From the NCBI RefSeq assembly GCF_005887095.1, contig NZ_PNCI01000068.1, positions 1 to 64,000 on the forward strand: a DNA stretch of 64,000 nt, in the 5' to 3' direction. The stretch comes from Pseudoalteromonas rubra (lineage in GTDB: Bacteria > Pseudomonadota > Gammaproteobacteria > Enterobacterales > Alteromonadaceae). Numbering within the stretch: position 1 is the stretch's first letter; the number at the start of each line of letters is the position of its first letter. The position numbers and the translations under genes were made by a program. This document shows, in pieces, positions 44,104-53,906 of this stretch. The notes under the pieces are model-generated. The model searched no databases. It was not told the origin of the DNA and saw nothing but the letters and a program-made list of their open reading frames with translations.

Positions 44104-45747
44104 ATGATGGATACACTGCAACTGATAGGCAGCCTTCTTGGTGGCCTGGGAATTTTCCTCGTTGCCATAGGCATGATGACTGACGGCCTGAAACTTGCCG
44201 CAGGATCATCGCTACGTAAAGTACTGGCCACCTGGACCAAAACACCACAGCGCGGTATTGCATCTGGCTTTTGCATGACCGCACTGGTGCAATCGTCCAG
44301 CGCGGTTACCGTTGCCTCACTCGGCTTTGTTAATGCGGGCCTGATCACAATGCACCAGGCGCTGGGCATTGTTTATGGCGCTAATGTTGGCACAACCATC
44401 ACGGGCTGGCTGGTTGCCGCTGTCGGATTTAAATTTAACATTCAAGCCATTGCCCTGCCGTTGATTGGCATAGGCGCACTGATGAAACTATTGCGCCCGC
44501 AATCCAGGCTCGCCTCAGCCGGCCTGGCGCTGGTTGGCTTTGGCTTGTTTTTTATTGGTATCGATATTCTTAAAGGCGCATTTGAACATGTGGTTGCTAC
44601 TTTTGATCTGAGCCAGTTCACCGCCGAAGGACTGACCGGCATGCTAACGTTTTTATTGGTTGGCATTGTGATGACCACCCTGACTCAGTCATCCAGCGCG
44701 TCCATCGCGTTGACCATTACTGCAGCAGCCAGTGGCATGATTGGCCTGTACGCAGCCGGCGCTATGGTGATAGGTGCAAACATTGGCACTACCTCTACCT
44801 CAATACTCGCTGCCATTGGCGCCACATCCAACGCCAAGCGCGTCGCCGCGGCACAGGTTATATTTAACGCGCTCACCGCTGTGGTGGCCTTTGCCATTTT
44901 ACCTGTGCTGTTTTATCTGATCACCGAGATCACCGGCTTTTTTAATCTGACCGCCGATCCGGCGTTGTCACTGGCGCTGTTCCATACTCTGTTTAACGTA
45001 CTGGGCGTGATGTTGATCTTTGGGCTCAATAACCGCCTGGCAAACTTTTTAATGAAGCGCTTTTGCAGCGCCGAAGAAACCGCCTCCCGGCCACGATTTT
45101 TAGATAAAACCATTGCCCAGACACCAGCCCTGGCAACCAACGCATTGCTGCTCGAAACCAAATTAGTGGCCGATAAAATACTGGCGCAGTACGAAAAGTC
45201 CCGCCAACCTCTGGATAGCCTGGCCATTGAACAAGCGATCCAGACCATTCAGAAGCTCTGTCAGCATATTGGCAACTTTATTGTCACTGTGGAACAGTCG
45301 GCCCTGTCGGAAGAAACCACTGGCCTGCTGGCAAAGCTGATGCGCGTTGAGCACTACCTGTTTACCTGTAGCCACTGTGTTGAAAAACTGGCCCATTTAC
45401 AGCCACAAAAACAACTATCCGAACACCCAGAATTACACGCCCAGCTTCAGGAATATCAGTCTCAGCTGGGACATTTTATGAAAACCAGCCTGACAGCCGA
45501 GTCGATGAGCGAGAGCACCTTAAACACCGCGCTTGAACAACTACAGCAGCTACATGACGACGTTAAGGACGACCTGATCCTTGCCGGTACCAATGCGACC
45601 CTGCCAATTGACAATATGGTGGTCAACATCAATGGTCTGTCCGATATGTGGCAGCTGACACAGCAATGGCAAAAAGCCATGTTATTGTTATATTTGATAG
45701 AAGCGCAATTGAATCCGCAGCAAGGCACCAACAGTACAAGGGCTTAA
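44104..45747 (+). CDS. Na+/phosphate cotransporter family protein (NptA type)
   Basis: This 547-residue membrane transporter uses the sodium gradient to move phosphate. It has two inverted Na_Pi_cotrans repeats with the QSSS motifs in TALVQSSSAVTVASLGFV and TLTQSSSASIALT, and the glycine-rich GANVGTTITGW and GANIGTTSTSI. The C-terminal 200 residues are a PhoU-like helical domain (LLAKLMRVEHYLFTCSHCVEKL). I use ATG 44104, after GGGA, instead of the upstream GTG (44065). It is followed after 52 bases by a DUF21 protein in the same direction. Confidence 0.9.
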   Translation: MMDTLQLIGSLLGGLGIFLVAIGMMTDGLKLAAGSSLRKVLATWTKTPQRGIASGFCMTALVQSSSAVTVASLGFVNAGLITMHQALGIVYGANVGTTITGWLVAAVGFKFNIQAIALPLIGIGALMKLLRPQSRLASAGLALVGFGLFFIGIDILKGAFEHVVATFDLSQFTAEGLTGMLTFLLVGIVMTTLTQSSSASIALTITAAASGMIGLYAAGAMVIGANIGTTSTSILAAIGATSNAKRVAAAQVIFNALTAVVAFAILPVLFYLITEITGFFNLTADPALSLALFHTLFNVLGVMLIFGLNNRLANFLMKRFCSAEETASRPRFLDKTIAQTPALATNALLLETKLVADKILAQYEKSRQPLDSLAIEQAIQTIQKLCQHIGNFIVTVEQSALSEETTGLLAKLMRVEHYLFTCSHCVEKLAHLQPQKQLSEHPELHAQLQEYQSQLGHFMKTSLTAESMSESTLNTALEQLQQLHDDVKDDLILAGTNATLPIDNMVVNINGLSDMWQLTQQWQKAMLLLYLIEAQLNPQQGTNSTRA

Positions 45748-45799
45748 TCCCCCCAACAGAGCATGTGCCAGGCAAACGTCTTAGTAACAGGAGCAAGGC

Positions 45800-46843
45800 A
45801 TGGCATCAGTATGGGGAGATTATGCGGCTTGGGCAGGCATTGTCTTTTGCCTGTCTCAGTCGGCGATGTTTTCGGGGCTGAACCTGGCATTTTTCAGCCT
45901 CAGCCGGTTACGTCTTGAGGTTGAAGTTGCCCAGGGCAACCCGGCGGCAAAAACCATCTTAGCACTGCGCGAGGATTCTAATTTTCTGCTGACAACAATT
46001 TTGTGGGGCAATGTCAGTATTAATGTGCTGCTCACTTTACTGTCGGACTCTGTGATGGCGGGCATGGTGGCCTTTGTGTTTTCAACCGTGTTTATCACTT
46101 TATTTGGCGAGATTGTACCGCAAGCTTATTTTAGTCGTAATGCCATGCGCATGGGTGCGTTGCTGGCGCCAGTACTCAAGTTTTATCAATGGCTGCTCTA
46201 TCCGGTTGCCAAACCTTCAGCTGTGTTACTCGACAACTGGCTCGGCAAAGAGGGCATTAACTACTTTCGTGAAACCGACCTGAAAAGCGTGATTGAAAAG
46301 CACATTGAAGCGGAAGAAGCCGAAGTCGACAGACTCGAAGGCATAGGCGCGGTCAATTTTCTGACCATAGACGATACCCTGGTGTCGCAAGAGGGCGAGC
46401 TTATCGACCCGCGCTCTGTCATTACGCTGCCCAGCAAAGTCGATTTCCCTATCCTCCCCGAAGTCCAACGCAATGCCGACGACCCATTTTTACAGCAGGT
46501 CAATGCCAGCGGGCACAAATGGGTGATCCTGGCCAATGAAGCCCGTCAGCCTTTGCTGGTGATGGATGCCGATGGCCTGCTGCGCGCCGCGCTGTTTAAA
46601 ACAGAGCAGCCCTTCGAGCCCTACGAGTTTTGCTTCAGACCCCTGATCATCCACAGTAACGACATGAACCTGGGCGATGTGCTTAAACATCTTAAATCTG
46701 CCGAATCTCTGGACCCGGACCACGACGGCGACATTGAAGTCGACGTGGTGCTGGTCTGGACCGACCAACCCCGCATCATTACCGGCGCTGATATTCTTGG
46801 CCGGCTGTTAAAAGGCACCGGAGATGTGGCAACACAGACTTAA
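45800..46843 (+). CDS. CNNM/DUF21 transmembrane-domain protein
   Basis: This 347-residue inner-membrane protein has the CNNM (DUF21) domain in residues 5-180: FSGLNLAFFSLSRLRLEVEV, TTILWGNVSINVLLTLLSD and FGEIVPQAYFSRNA. The rest is a soluble cytoplasmic region in the place of the usual CBS pair, although I do not see clear CBS motifs. Family members are linked to Mg2+ or Co2+ efflux. AACAGGAGCAAGGC gives a strong ribosome site. It follows the Na/phosphate carrier gene and ends before a 15-bp terminator stem. Confidence 0.85.
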   Translation: MASVWGDYAAWAGIVFCLSQSAMFSGLNLAFFSLSRLRLEVEVAQGNPAAKTILALREDSNFLLTTILWGNVSINVLLTLLSDSVMAGMVAFVFSTVFITLFGEIVPQAYFSRNAMRMGALLAPVLKFYQWLLYPVAKPSAVLLDNWLGKEGINYFRETDLKSVIEKHIEAEEAEVDRLEGIGAVNFLTIDDTLVSQEGELIDPRSVITLPSKVDFPILPEVQRNADDPFLQQVNASGHKWVILANEARQPLLVMDADGLLRAALFKTEQPFEPYEFCFRPLIIHSNDMNLGDVLKHLKSAESLDPDHDGDIEVDVVLVWTDQPRIITGADILGRLLKGTGDVATQT

Positions 46844-46986
46844 ATTGAGCCAGCTATAAGGTGTCGCTATCTGTCTTGACCTCCGTTGGTCAGTGCTGAT
46901 GCGACCCAAGACAACTATAAACGTTAATTTGCAACTTTATGCCCAGTCCAGCCATTGCTTGCAATCTACAGAGTGCTTTTTAACCA

Positions 46987-47022
46987 AAAACACCACCATC
47001 ACTGTCATGATGGTGGTGTTTT
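46987..47022. terminator. Strong bidirectional terminator
   Basis: AAAACACCACCATCA pairs with TGATGGTGGTGTTTT (15 bp, 6-base loop) between convergent genes. A and T tails on both sides let it work on both strands. Confidence 0.9.
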
Positions 47023-47056
47023 GATTTTCACAGGGGAAATTAAATTTCCTTAAAGG

Positions 47057-49561
47057 CTAGTGCTTTCTGCGACGGGTGAACAACACCAAAGACATCAGCA
47101 TCAGCGCGAATGAGCCGACTGAACCACTGTCTTTTTCTGGCTGCTTAACTGTCACTTTGATGCTTTCCGTTGATGATGCCCCCAAGGAATCCGTGACGGT
47201 AACCGCAAATTCAAGTACTTCGTTCTGATTGACAGAAGGTGCCGCAACGCTCAAGGTCGCATCGCTACTCGATACACTGACACTTTTGCCAGACACTTGC
47301 TCCCAGCTAAACGTTAGCGTATCTCCTTCCGGATCGACTGAAGTCGCGTTCAGTTCAATACTCTCGCCCGATGTCACCGAAGTAGACTCAGCTGTTAATG
47401 TAATCTGAGGTGCCTGGTTTTCAACTATCGCAACGACAACCCGTCGCCTTGATTCTCCACCCAGCTCATCTTGTACAGCGAGTTCATAAATAAAAATTTT
47501 CCCAATATCCGCTTCATCAGCCTTGAGTTTTACAATGGCTGTCTCGCCAATATTTATTGGCTCACCCCCAGTGCGTCTCAACCAGGTATAGGATAAGGCA
47601 TCGCCTTCAGGATCTGTGGTACCACTTGCATCTAAGGTATATTCAGATCCGCCTCTTACATCGAACTTGGCTTGAGCTACCTCGAGCACTGGGAGCTTGT
47701 TTTCGTCTATGGTGACGGAAATACTTTGTTTAGAGGTCGCACCATATTCGTCAGTGGCTGTTACTTGATAAGTGCGGGTCTGTGTCTCGCTTACAACAGG
47801 CGCGATAGCCTTGAACACTTCGTCTGTGCTTAATACCACATCAGGTGCGGTCATATCAGTCCAGGCCAGGGTATAACTGTCCCCCTCGGGGTCCATTGTA
47901 CCAGTTGCATTAAAGTCCATGCTCATCCCACTTCTTACCCTGAAACTGGTTTGTGCCAGCTTGATAGACGGACTCAGATTTTCACGCATTTTGACGTTGA
48001 ATGCTTTCAGCGTAACATTATCGGTACCAACAGTAACTATAGCATCCTTTATGTACTCAAATACCACGGTGTTGAGTCCTGGATTTAGATCAAACGACGC
48101 TTTCTCGTACGCAAAGTATTCACCAGATTTCGTTAAGACTCGCTCACGATTAATATAGACATTGAAAAAGTCAAAAGCTAACTCCGATGACAGCAGGTAT
48201 TCGAAATCAATCCCCAATGCTAAACCATGGTCAATTTCGGCAATCAAGATTGACTTTTGAGACGGCTCAGTCTGGTTGGGGTTTTCTTCTTTATCTGATA
48301 TATCACCACTGACCAAAAGTGGTGTTTTGGTGTTACCCTCAGCGACATACTCGTCGAGCAACCAAGGTACATCGCCGCCTGTATACCACTGAATTGTGGG
48401 CTCGGAAGACATGTGTGCATTAATATCAGCATCGCTTGCAGGGACTTTCACATAATTAAAGGTGCTGCTTCTCGAAGCAATGTCCTGGCTGGCCAGCTCG
48501 GCGACCAGGGTGAATTGGCCTTCTTTGTCACTGTCTGAAGCCATTATCGACACACTACATTGCTGACCTGGCTCTACCAGCTTTGCGGTACAATTTTCTG
48601 TTCCAACAAACATGCCGGCAGCGTGTTCTGTGAGCTGAAAACCGGTGATTTGCACAGGGTCTTGCGACTGGTTTATTAAGCTAACTGACACTGTGGCGCC
48701 CGGTTTATCCGCAATCATTGTCTCGGCAGATTCAAACCCTACGTAATACTGGTTTAGATTTATCCAGGTGTTTAGCATGGCTACATCGGCGTATACACCA
48801 GGCTTATTTGGCGAAGCACATCCTTCTCCCCAGCTAACGACTCCCACCTGGAACCACTGATTATTACGGTTTACGATGAGAGGGCCACCACTATCACCCT
48901 GACAAGAGTCTTTGCCACCTTCATCAAAACCGGCACAAATCATATTCTCAGAAATATCGCCATCGTAGTGCTGGGCATCATTACAGACCTCGTTTGAGAT
49001 ATAAGGTACATCCACTTCATGCAATTGCTCTGGAGACGGACCACCTGAGTGCAATGCTCCCCACCCCATGACTTTAAAGTTCTCGCCCACGACATAACTG
49101 CCTTTAAGCGCATCATCAGCCAGCTGGATTGGCTCGATCCCCTGAACGGGATTATCAAGGGTTAATATCGCAATGTCATTGTTGAATGTATAGGTATCGT
49201 GATACTGTTCATGCATTACTATGTCGGTCACTTGATAGACCTGCCACTGGCTCTCAACAGTCAGATCATGACCGCCAAATTTGACCGAAAAGTCACTGGC
49301 ATTCCAATACTCAACACAATGTGCCGCGGTCAGCACTTTATTCGGTGCGATTAAAGATGAGCCACAATGGTGACCGCCGTAAAGCTGCAAACTGCCCATA
49401 AAAGGGTAAGCAAATGGTGTTGTTTCTCCACCACCTACGATCCTAACATCATTCATTGCGCCACGCAGTTGAAGAGGCTGCTTTTCCTTATGTGCAGCAA
49501 CCCCACTAAATGTTGCTGATGCTAACGTGACCAGTAGTACTTTTTTGATTGTCGATTCCAT
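47057..49561 (-). CDS. Trypsin-like serine protease with Ig/PKD-like repeats and GlyGly-CTERM tail
   Basis: This is an 834-residue secreted protease. After the signal peptide (to about 23), a short propeptide ends at R40 before IVGG (41-44), the classical zymogen cleavage site. The S1 triad is H81 (LTAAHC), D129 (NNDIAIL) and S224 (CQGDSGGP). From about 530, three or four Ig/PKD-like modules repeat the pattern DPEGDxxxxxW. The C-terminus has a serine-glycine linker, one membrane helix and RRRKH, a GlyGly-CTERM signal that rhombosortase normally processes for type II secretion. AGGAAAA precedes the ATG. Confidence 0.92.
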   Translation of the reverse strand: MESTIKKVLLVTLASATFSGVAAHKEKQPLQLRGAMNDVRIVGGGETTPFAYPFMGSLQLYGGHHCGSSLIAPNKVLTAAHCVEYWNASDFSVKFGGHDLTVESQWQVYQVTDIVMHEQYHDTYTFNNDIAILTLDNPVQGIEPIQLADDALKGSYVVGENFKVMGWGALHSGGPSPEQLHEVDVPYISNEVCNDAQHYDGDISENMICAGFDEGGKDSCQGDSGGPLIVNRNNQWFQVGVVSWGEGCASPNKPGVYADVAMLNTWINLNQYYVGFESAETMIADKPGATVSVSLINQSQDPVQITGFQLTEHAAGMFVGTENCTAKLVEPGQQCSVSIMASDSDKEGQFTLVAELASQDIASRSSTFNYVKVPASDADINAHMSSEPTIQWYTGGDVPWLLDEYVAEGNTKTPLLVSGDISDKEENPNQTEPSQKSILIAEIDHGLALGIDFEYLLSSELAFDFFNVYINRERVLTKSGEYFAYEKASFDLNPGLNTVVFEYIKDAIVTVGTDNVTLKAFNVKMRENLSPSIKLAQTSFRVRSGMSMDFNATGTMDPEGDSYTLAWTDMTAPDVVLSTDEVFKAIAPVVSETQTRTYQVTATDEYGATSKQSISVTIDENKLPVLEVAQAKFDVRGGSEYTLDASGTTDPEGDALSYTWLRRTGGEPINIGETAIVKLKADEADIGKIFIYELAVQDELGGESRRRVVVAIVENQAPQITLTAESTSVTSGESIELNATSVDPEGDTLTFSWEQVSGKSVSVSSSDATLSVAAPSVNQNEVLEFAVTVTDSLGASSTESIKVTVKQPEKDSGSVGSFALMLMSLVLFTRRRKH

Positions 49562-49789
49562 GCAATTTTTCCTGTTTTCCTGATTTGAAACTTCTTGTTA
49601 CTTAAAGTCTGCCTTACACAAACTATCACAAGAAGTTCCTAAATCTAACACAAAAATCCCTAATCCTGACACAAAATTCATATCCGACCTTAATTGGGGA
49701 ATAAACTAACCAAAATATCCTTTTCGAGACAGAGTGTAACGGTTTTGCTAGGATGTTGCTTTTGCCTGTATAACCACTGGAAAAAGCCT

Positions 49790-50992
49790 TTGAAATTGCC
49801 AACTGTATCTCGCCTGACAGCATTATCGGCGTTGCTATTTACGCTTGCTGGTCAAGCCGCACCTGTCTATGTTCAGGCCGGGCCTGGTAGCTTTAATCAC
49901 GCTGCATTCGATTTGCTTGAAAGCCGCCATGATGATGCCTACCATCGCCTGTATTCCGGTACACCAGAAAATACCTATGCCACAGCAGTAACGGAAGCGA
50001 CCTGGGCCTTCAGTGCGTTGGCCAATTCAACCATCGATGAACAGCTGGTCCCGGCTATTGTTAATGCGATGCGCAACTACAAGGTGACCGAGCTCGGCGC
50101 GGCGGTGCGCATGCCCATTGAAATGTGTGTCTTTGGCGTAGACCAGGCAAGTACAATCACGCATGCGGCATCTCACCCTGCCGCCCTGAAACAAATTGGC
50201 CAATGGCTTAACACACATCAACTACAAACAATCTCCGTACCCAAAGGCACCAACGAAGCAGCCCGCCTGCTGGCAAAAGGTCAGTTTGAACAAGGTACTG
50301 TGGCTGTGGGCAGTTGCGCACTCAAATCGGTCTACCCTGAGCTGACACTGCGCGAAGTAAATGTTCAGGACAACGCAGATAACCAAACATTGTTTGGACT
50401 GATGAAGATGGAAAAAAGACCTGAGCAAATCAGCGCAGACGAAGCGCGCATAGCTTTGGCGCAAGTCGTAAATCAGGCTAATGCACTGGTAAAAACACGG
50501 ACAGACTCTGCCCAGGTACTGTTCTCACATATCAATCAGCGTCTTGCTAAGATGCAGAGTGTGGCACTGTTTAAAGCACATAAGCACAGACCTGTTGAAG
50601 ATTTACCTCGTGAAGCCGTGGTACTTTCAAAAGCGCTGGAACAAGCCCGCCAGCAATGTCTGGACACGGCCAGCGTGGAGGCATTTTTCCAGGCACAAAT
50701 GGACGCTGCCAAGGCTATTCAATACCGATACCGAGCGCAATGGCTTGCCGAGGGCGTGCCAGCTAAAGACGCCGATCTGGTCCAACTAAGAAAAACACTC
50801 AATCAGTTGGGTGCAGCCATACTTGAAGTGCTAACTCATCATATTGCTCAACACGGCAACCTCACCTCTGAACTGGGGCCCATGTTTAATGCAGAGCTGG
50901 TTACAGCCAACCTCTCCAAACACGATAAACGAAAGCTCTACGATGCACTGAAAAACGTGCGCAGAATTGAGAATTGTCAGGCTGTGAACTAG
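49790..50992 (+). CDS. aroQ: Secreted prephenate dehydratase-like / AroQ-gamma chorismate mutase fusion
   Basis: This is a 400-residue exported two-domain protein. Residues 1-24 are a signal peptide. The N-terminal domain follows prephenate dehydratase: GPGSFNHAAF (31-40), ATWAFSALANSTIDEQLVPA, VRMPIEMCVFG, ITHAASHPAAL and VGSCALKSVYPELTL, then NVQDNADNQTLF. The catalytic TRF motif reads TLF (200-202). No ACT regulatory domain is present. From about 215 an AroQ-gamma mutase follows, with VALFKAHKHRPVEDLPREAVVL carrying the signature K, D and R-E. Together they could turn chorismate into phenylpyruvate outside the cytoplasm. The start is uncertain: I use TTG 49790 because it begins the signal peptide. 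Confidence 0.82.
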   Translation: MKLPTVSRLTALSALLFTLAGQAAPVYVQAGPGSFNHAAFDLLESRHDDAYHRLYSGTPENTYATAVTEATWAFSALANSTIDEQLVPAIVNAMRNYKVTELGAAVRMPIEMCVFGVDQASTITHAASHPAALKQIGQWLNTHQLQTISVPKGTNEAARLLAKGQFEQGTVAVGSCALKSVYPELTLREVNVQDNADNQTLFGLMKMEKRPEQISADEARIALAQVVNQANALVKTRTDSAQVLFSHINQRLAKMQSVALFKAHKHRPVEDLPREAVVLSKALEQARQQCLDTASVEAFFQAQMDAAKAIQYRYRAQWLAEGVPAKDADLVQLRKTLNQLGAAILEVLTHHIAQHGNLTSELGPMFNAELVTANLSKHDKRKLYDALKNVRRIENCQAVN

Positions 50993-51012
50993 CCTGAAAG
51001 CAATGTTATCTT

Positions 51013-51039
51013 CTACAGGCCCGATTAACGGGCCTGTAG
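51013..51039. terminator. Bidirectional terminator
   Basis: CTACAGGCCCG and CGGGCCTGTAG form a perfect 11-bp stem with loop ATTAA between the convergent mutase and S9 peptidase genes. Confidence 0.7.
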
Positions 51040-51048
51040 TAGGGTTAG

Positions 51049-52950
51049 TTAGAGTGTATCATCCAGCCATTTGAAGAATTCACGCTGCCAGACAATGCCA
51101 TTTTGTGGTGACAGGACCCAGTGGTTTTCTTCCGGGAAGTAGAGGAAACGGCTTTTCAGACCACGCAATTTTGCAGCCTGGAATGCCTGGATCCCTTGTT
51201 CCAGTGGTACACGGTAGTCTTTGCCGCCGTGAATAACAAACATAGGGGCATCCCACTTATCTACATAGCTGATTGGGTTAAATGCGCCGTAAGTTAAATC
51301 GGTCGCGGCGTTTTTATCCCAGTATGCACCGCCGAATTCGTGATCAACGAAAAACACTTCTTCTGTACTGCCGTACATGCTGCGCAAATCAAAAATACCA
51401 CAATGTGCAATAAACGACTTGAAGCGACCATCGTGATTACCGGCTAAGTAAAAAGCCGAGTAGCCACCAAAGCTGGCGCCCACCGCAGCAATACGCTTTT
51501 TATCTACATAAGGCGCTTTTGCTAAGTCATCAATGGCATCAAGATAATCCTGCATTACTTTGCCACCCCAGTCCTGGGTGATGTCTTCATTCCATTTAAC
51601 ACCATGACCCGGCATGCCACGGCGATTTGGCGCAACCACAATATAACCTTGTGACGCCATTACCTGAAAATTCCAGCGGAAAGAGTAAAACTGTGACAGC
51701 GCAGACTGCGGACCACCTTGCAGATACAGTAAAGTCGGGTATTTCTTGGATTCATCAAAGTTTGGCGGATAGATAACCCAGGTCAGCATGTCCTGGCCAT
51801 CTTTTGTCTTAACCATCTGCTTTTTAACCGTTGGCAAATCCAGACCCGCATAAAATGCATCATTCACTTTGGTCAATGCGGTTAGCTTTTCGCTCTTCAG
51901 ATCAAAACGATAGATTTCTTTCGCTTTGTTCATGCTGTTGCGCGTTACCACAAGCTGCTTATCCAGTGCCGCTACAATGCCGTTAACATCGAACTGACCT
52001 TTGGTGAGCTGTTTAATAGCTGGCTTGGCTTTAGGATTGGTGGTCACGGAAACCCGGAATAGCTGAATGGTGCCATCGGTTGGCGCCACAAAGTAGATGT
52101 GCTTACCGTCGTGACTCCATTTAAAGCTGTTTACTGTGCCATCCCAGTGTCTGGTCAGGTTAATATCTCTATTTTTAACTCTGACGATGATGTCATTCTT
52201 ATCAGCTTCGTACCCTGGTGTGGTCATCTGTAACCAGGCGAGGTGGCCTTTTGGCGAGAAAGCCGGATATTTGTCATAGCCTGGGTTATCTTTAGTCAGG
52301 TTTGTGGTCTGTTGGCTTGCCAGGTTATAACGATAAATGTCGGTATTAGTGCTGGAAACATACTCAGCGCCAGTGAGCTTTTTGCTCACATAATAGATAT
52401 TTTCGCCTTTAGGACCCCAGATGTAGTCCTTAGCACCGCCAAATGGTGAAGTCGGACTATCAAAGGGCTTTCCTTTCATGATGTCGACTTTCTGTTCTGT
52501 TTTTAAATCCTGATAGAAAACATGCTTATAGCTACCATCTTTCCAGGTGTCCCAGTGACGATAATTCAAATCGTCAAACACGTAAGCATTTGCCTGAGTA
52601 AGCTCTTTGTGCCTGTCGCTTGCCAGTACGGCTTCCACTTCAACCACTTCATGGAACAACTTTTTACTGCCATCAGGTGAGATCTTATCATCTGACAATA
52701 GCCCCTGATAGGCATCTAAAAGCTGAGAGGCGCCCCCGTTTAACGGCACCTGATAAACTTTGCTGGCAAAATTATTCTGCTCAACACTAGGCATTGTCAC
52801 TTTGTAAATGACATGCGTTTTATCTTTGTTGAGCCCCAACGCACTGACACGCTTTACCTGCCAGAGTTTTTCCGGCGTCATCACCTCTTTGGCGGCAACA
52901 CCGGTCGTTACTGCCAGCCCCAGGCCAGCACATACAAGAATTCGCTTCAT
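51049..52950 (-). CDS. Secreted S9-family prolyl-oligopeptidase-like peptidase
   Basis: This 633-residue exported serine peptidase has a signal peptide ending TTGVAAK (about 20). Residues 40-370 form a WD40/beta-propeller (SPFGGAKDYIWGPKGENIYYVS; KYPAFSPKGHLAW) that gates the active site. The alpha/beta-hydrolase follows, with nucleophile in GASFGGY (about 490), aspartate in HGGKDYRVP and histidine in PEENHWV. The QGGPQSALSQFYSFRW segment is typical. It trims short peptides, probably from proline-rich or dipeptidyl substrates. AGGTGTGTCGCG precedes the ATG. It stands alone. Confidence 0.92.
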   Translation of the reverse strand: MKRILVCAGLGLAVTTGVAAKEVMTPEKLWQVKRVSALGLNKDKTHVIYKVTMPSVEQNNFASKVYQVPLNGGASQLLDAYQGLLSDDKISPDGSKKLFHEVVEVEAVLASDRHKELTQANAYVFDDLNYRHWDTWKDGSYKHVFYQDLKTEQKVDIMKGKPFDSPTSPFGGAKDYIWGPKGENIYYVSKKLTGAEYVSSTNTDIYRYNLASQQTTNLTKDNPGYDKYPAFSPKGHLAWLQMTTPGYEADKNDIIVRVKNRDINLTRHWDGTVNSFKWSHDGKHIYFVAPTDGTIQLFRVSVTTNPKAKPAIKQLTKGQFDVNGIVAALDKQLVVTRNSMNKAKEIYRFDLKSEKLTALTKVNDAFYAGLDLPTVKKQMVKTKDGQDMLTWVIYPPNFDESKKYPTLLYLQGGPQSALSQFYSFRWNFQVMASQGYIVVAPNRRGMPGHGVKWNEDITQDWGGKVMQDYLDAIDDLAKAPYVDKKRIAAVGASFGGYSAFYLAGNHDGRFKSFIAHCGIFDLRSMYGSTEEVFFVDHEFGGAYWDKNAATDLTYGAFNPISYVDKWDAPMFVIHGGKDYRVPLEQGIQAFQAAKLRGLKSRFLYFPEENHWVLSPQNGIVWQREFFKWLDDTL

Positions 52951-53188
52951 CGCGACACACCTCCCAAAATTAAATCCGCTGTAGACTACCTAAATCAGCA
53001 GAAACTTAAAAGGGATAGCGATAAGCGGTTTTTTCTGGGTGGGGATCAGAGCGCCAAATTGGGTTTTGTGAAACTTTGTTCAAAGTCTGGACTACCGAAA
53101 CTTCAGTTAAGAAGTGTGGTGTTACAGGAGCTAAGGAATAAAGTAAAAGCTGGCCCGTATAGTAATAACCAGCTTTCCCTTCAGAGTC

Positions 53189-53770
53189 TTATTCGCAGTA
53201 GTTCTCAACCACCTGGTAATTGTCAACTTCGACTTTTTTATACTCATTGGTTGCAGTCTGAACAATCTCAAAGAGTTTCACACCGCATGTTTCTGCACCA
53301 TTTTCTAACTCTACATAGTCGTATAGTGCCTCATAATTGGCATTTTCTTTGGCTTCAAACGTGATCAGTTTTCTGCACCAGGAATATAGCGCACCACCGG
53401 AGTCTGTCTGACCCGGGCTAAATCCAGAGATACCCACTCCGTTGAACTGGAAAGAAAATGGTTTCCCGGCTGGAATATACACTTCGTTTTGATGTGAGTC
53501 TCCCAACTCGTTGTCATACGCAGGCATATTCAGCCTGCTCAAACTTCTAACCAAGTTAGCCTTAACACCCAAAGTAGCAATGTGGGCTCCAGAAGCACCA
53601 CCAGTCGCTACACAGTTACTCTGTGCTGGCGCAGTAACAAAGTTATTATTACTAGGAACAGATGCCAATCGTAACTTTGCGCTCGGACCATCAACCATAG
53701 GTTGCAAGTATGGGTTCACAGCACAGCCTGACAAAGCTACAACTCCAGTCAATAGAATTAGTTTTCTCAC
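53189..53770 (-). CDS. Predicted lipoprotein of unknown function
   Basis: This 193-residue lipoprotein starts at GTG 53770; GGAG lies 8 bases upstream and the resulting N-terminus MRKLILLTGVVALSGC has a clear lipobox (LSGC). The longer frame to 53797 would spoil the signal. The mature part holds cysteines in a central SNCVATGG, YSWC and ETCGV, and a glycine-rich PFSFQFNGVGISGFSPGQ stretch. It may be disulphide-bonded. No family is recognised. It is transcribed alone, away from the S9 peptidase gene. Confidence 0.7.
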   Translation of the reverse strand: MRKLILLTGVVALSGCAVNPYLQPMVDGPSAKLRLASVPSNNNFVTAPAQSNCVATGGASGAHIATLGVKANLVRSLSRLNMPAYDNELGDSHQNEVYIPAGKPFSFQFNGVGISGFSPGQTDSGGALYSWCRKLITFEAKENANYEALYDYVELENGAETCGVKLFEIVQTATNEYKKVEVDNYQVVENYCE

Positions 53771-53906
53771 GTTTATACTCCAAAGTGAAAATAACATTAT
53801 TGAGTCTGAGCAAACTCAAACTTTACCCTCATGCTGCTAATGCACCTAAGTCAGCATACCTCTGCAACATATTCTGACTCGCAATTATACTTGATTTGCA
53901 GAATAG

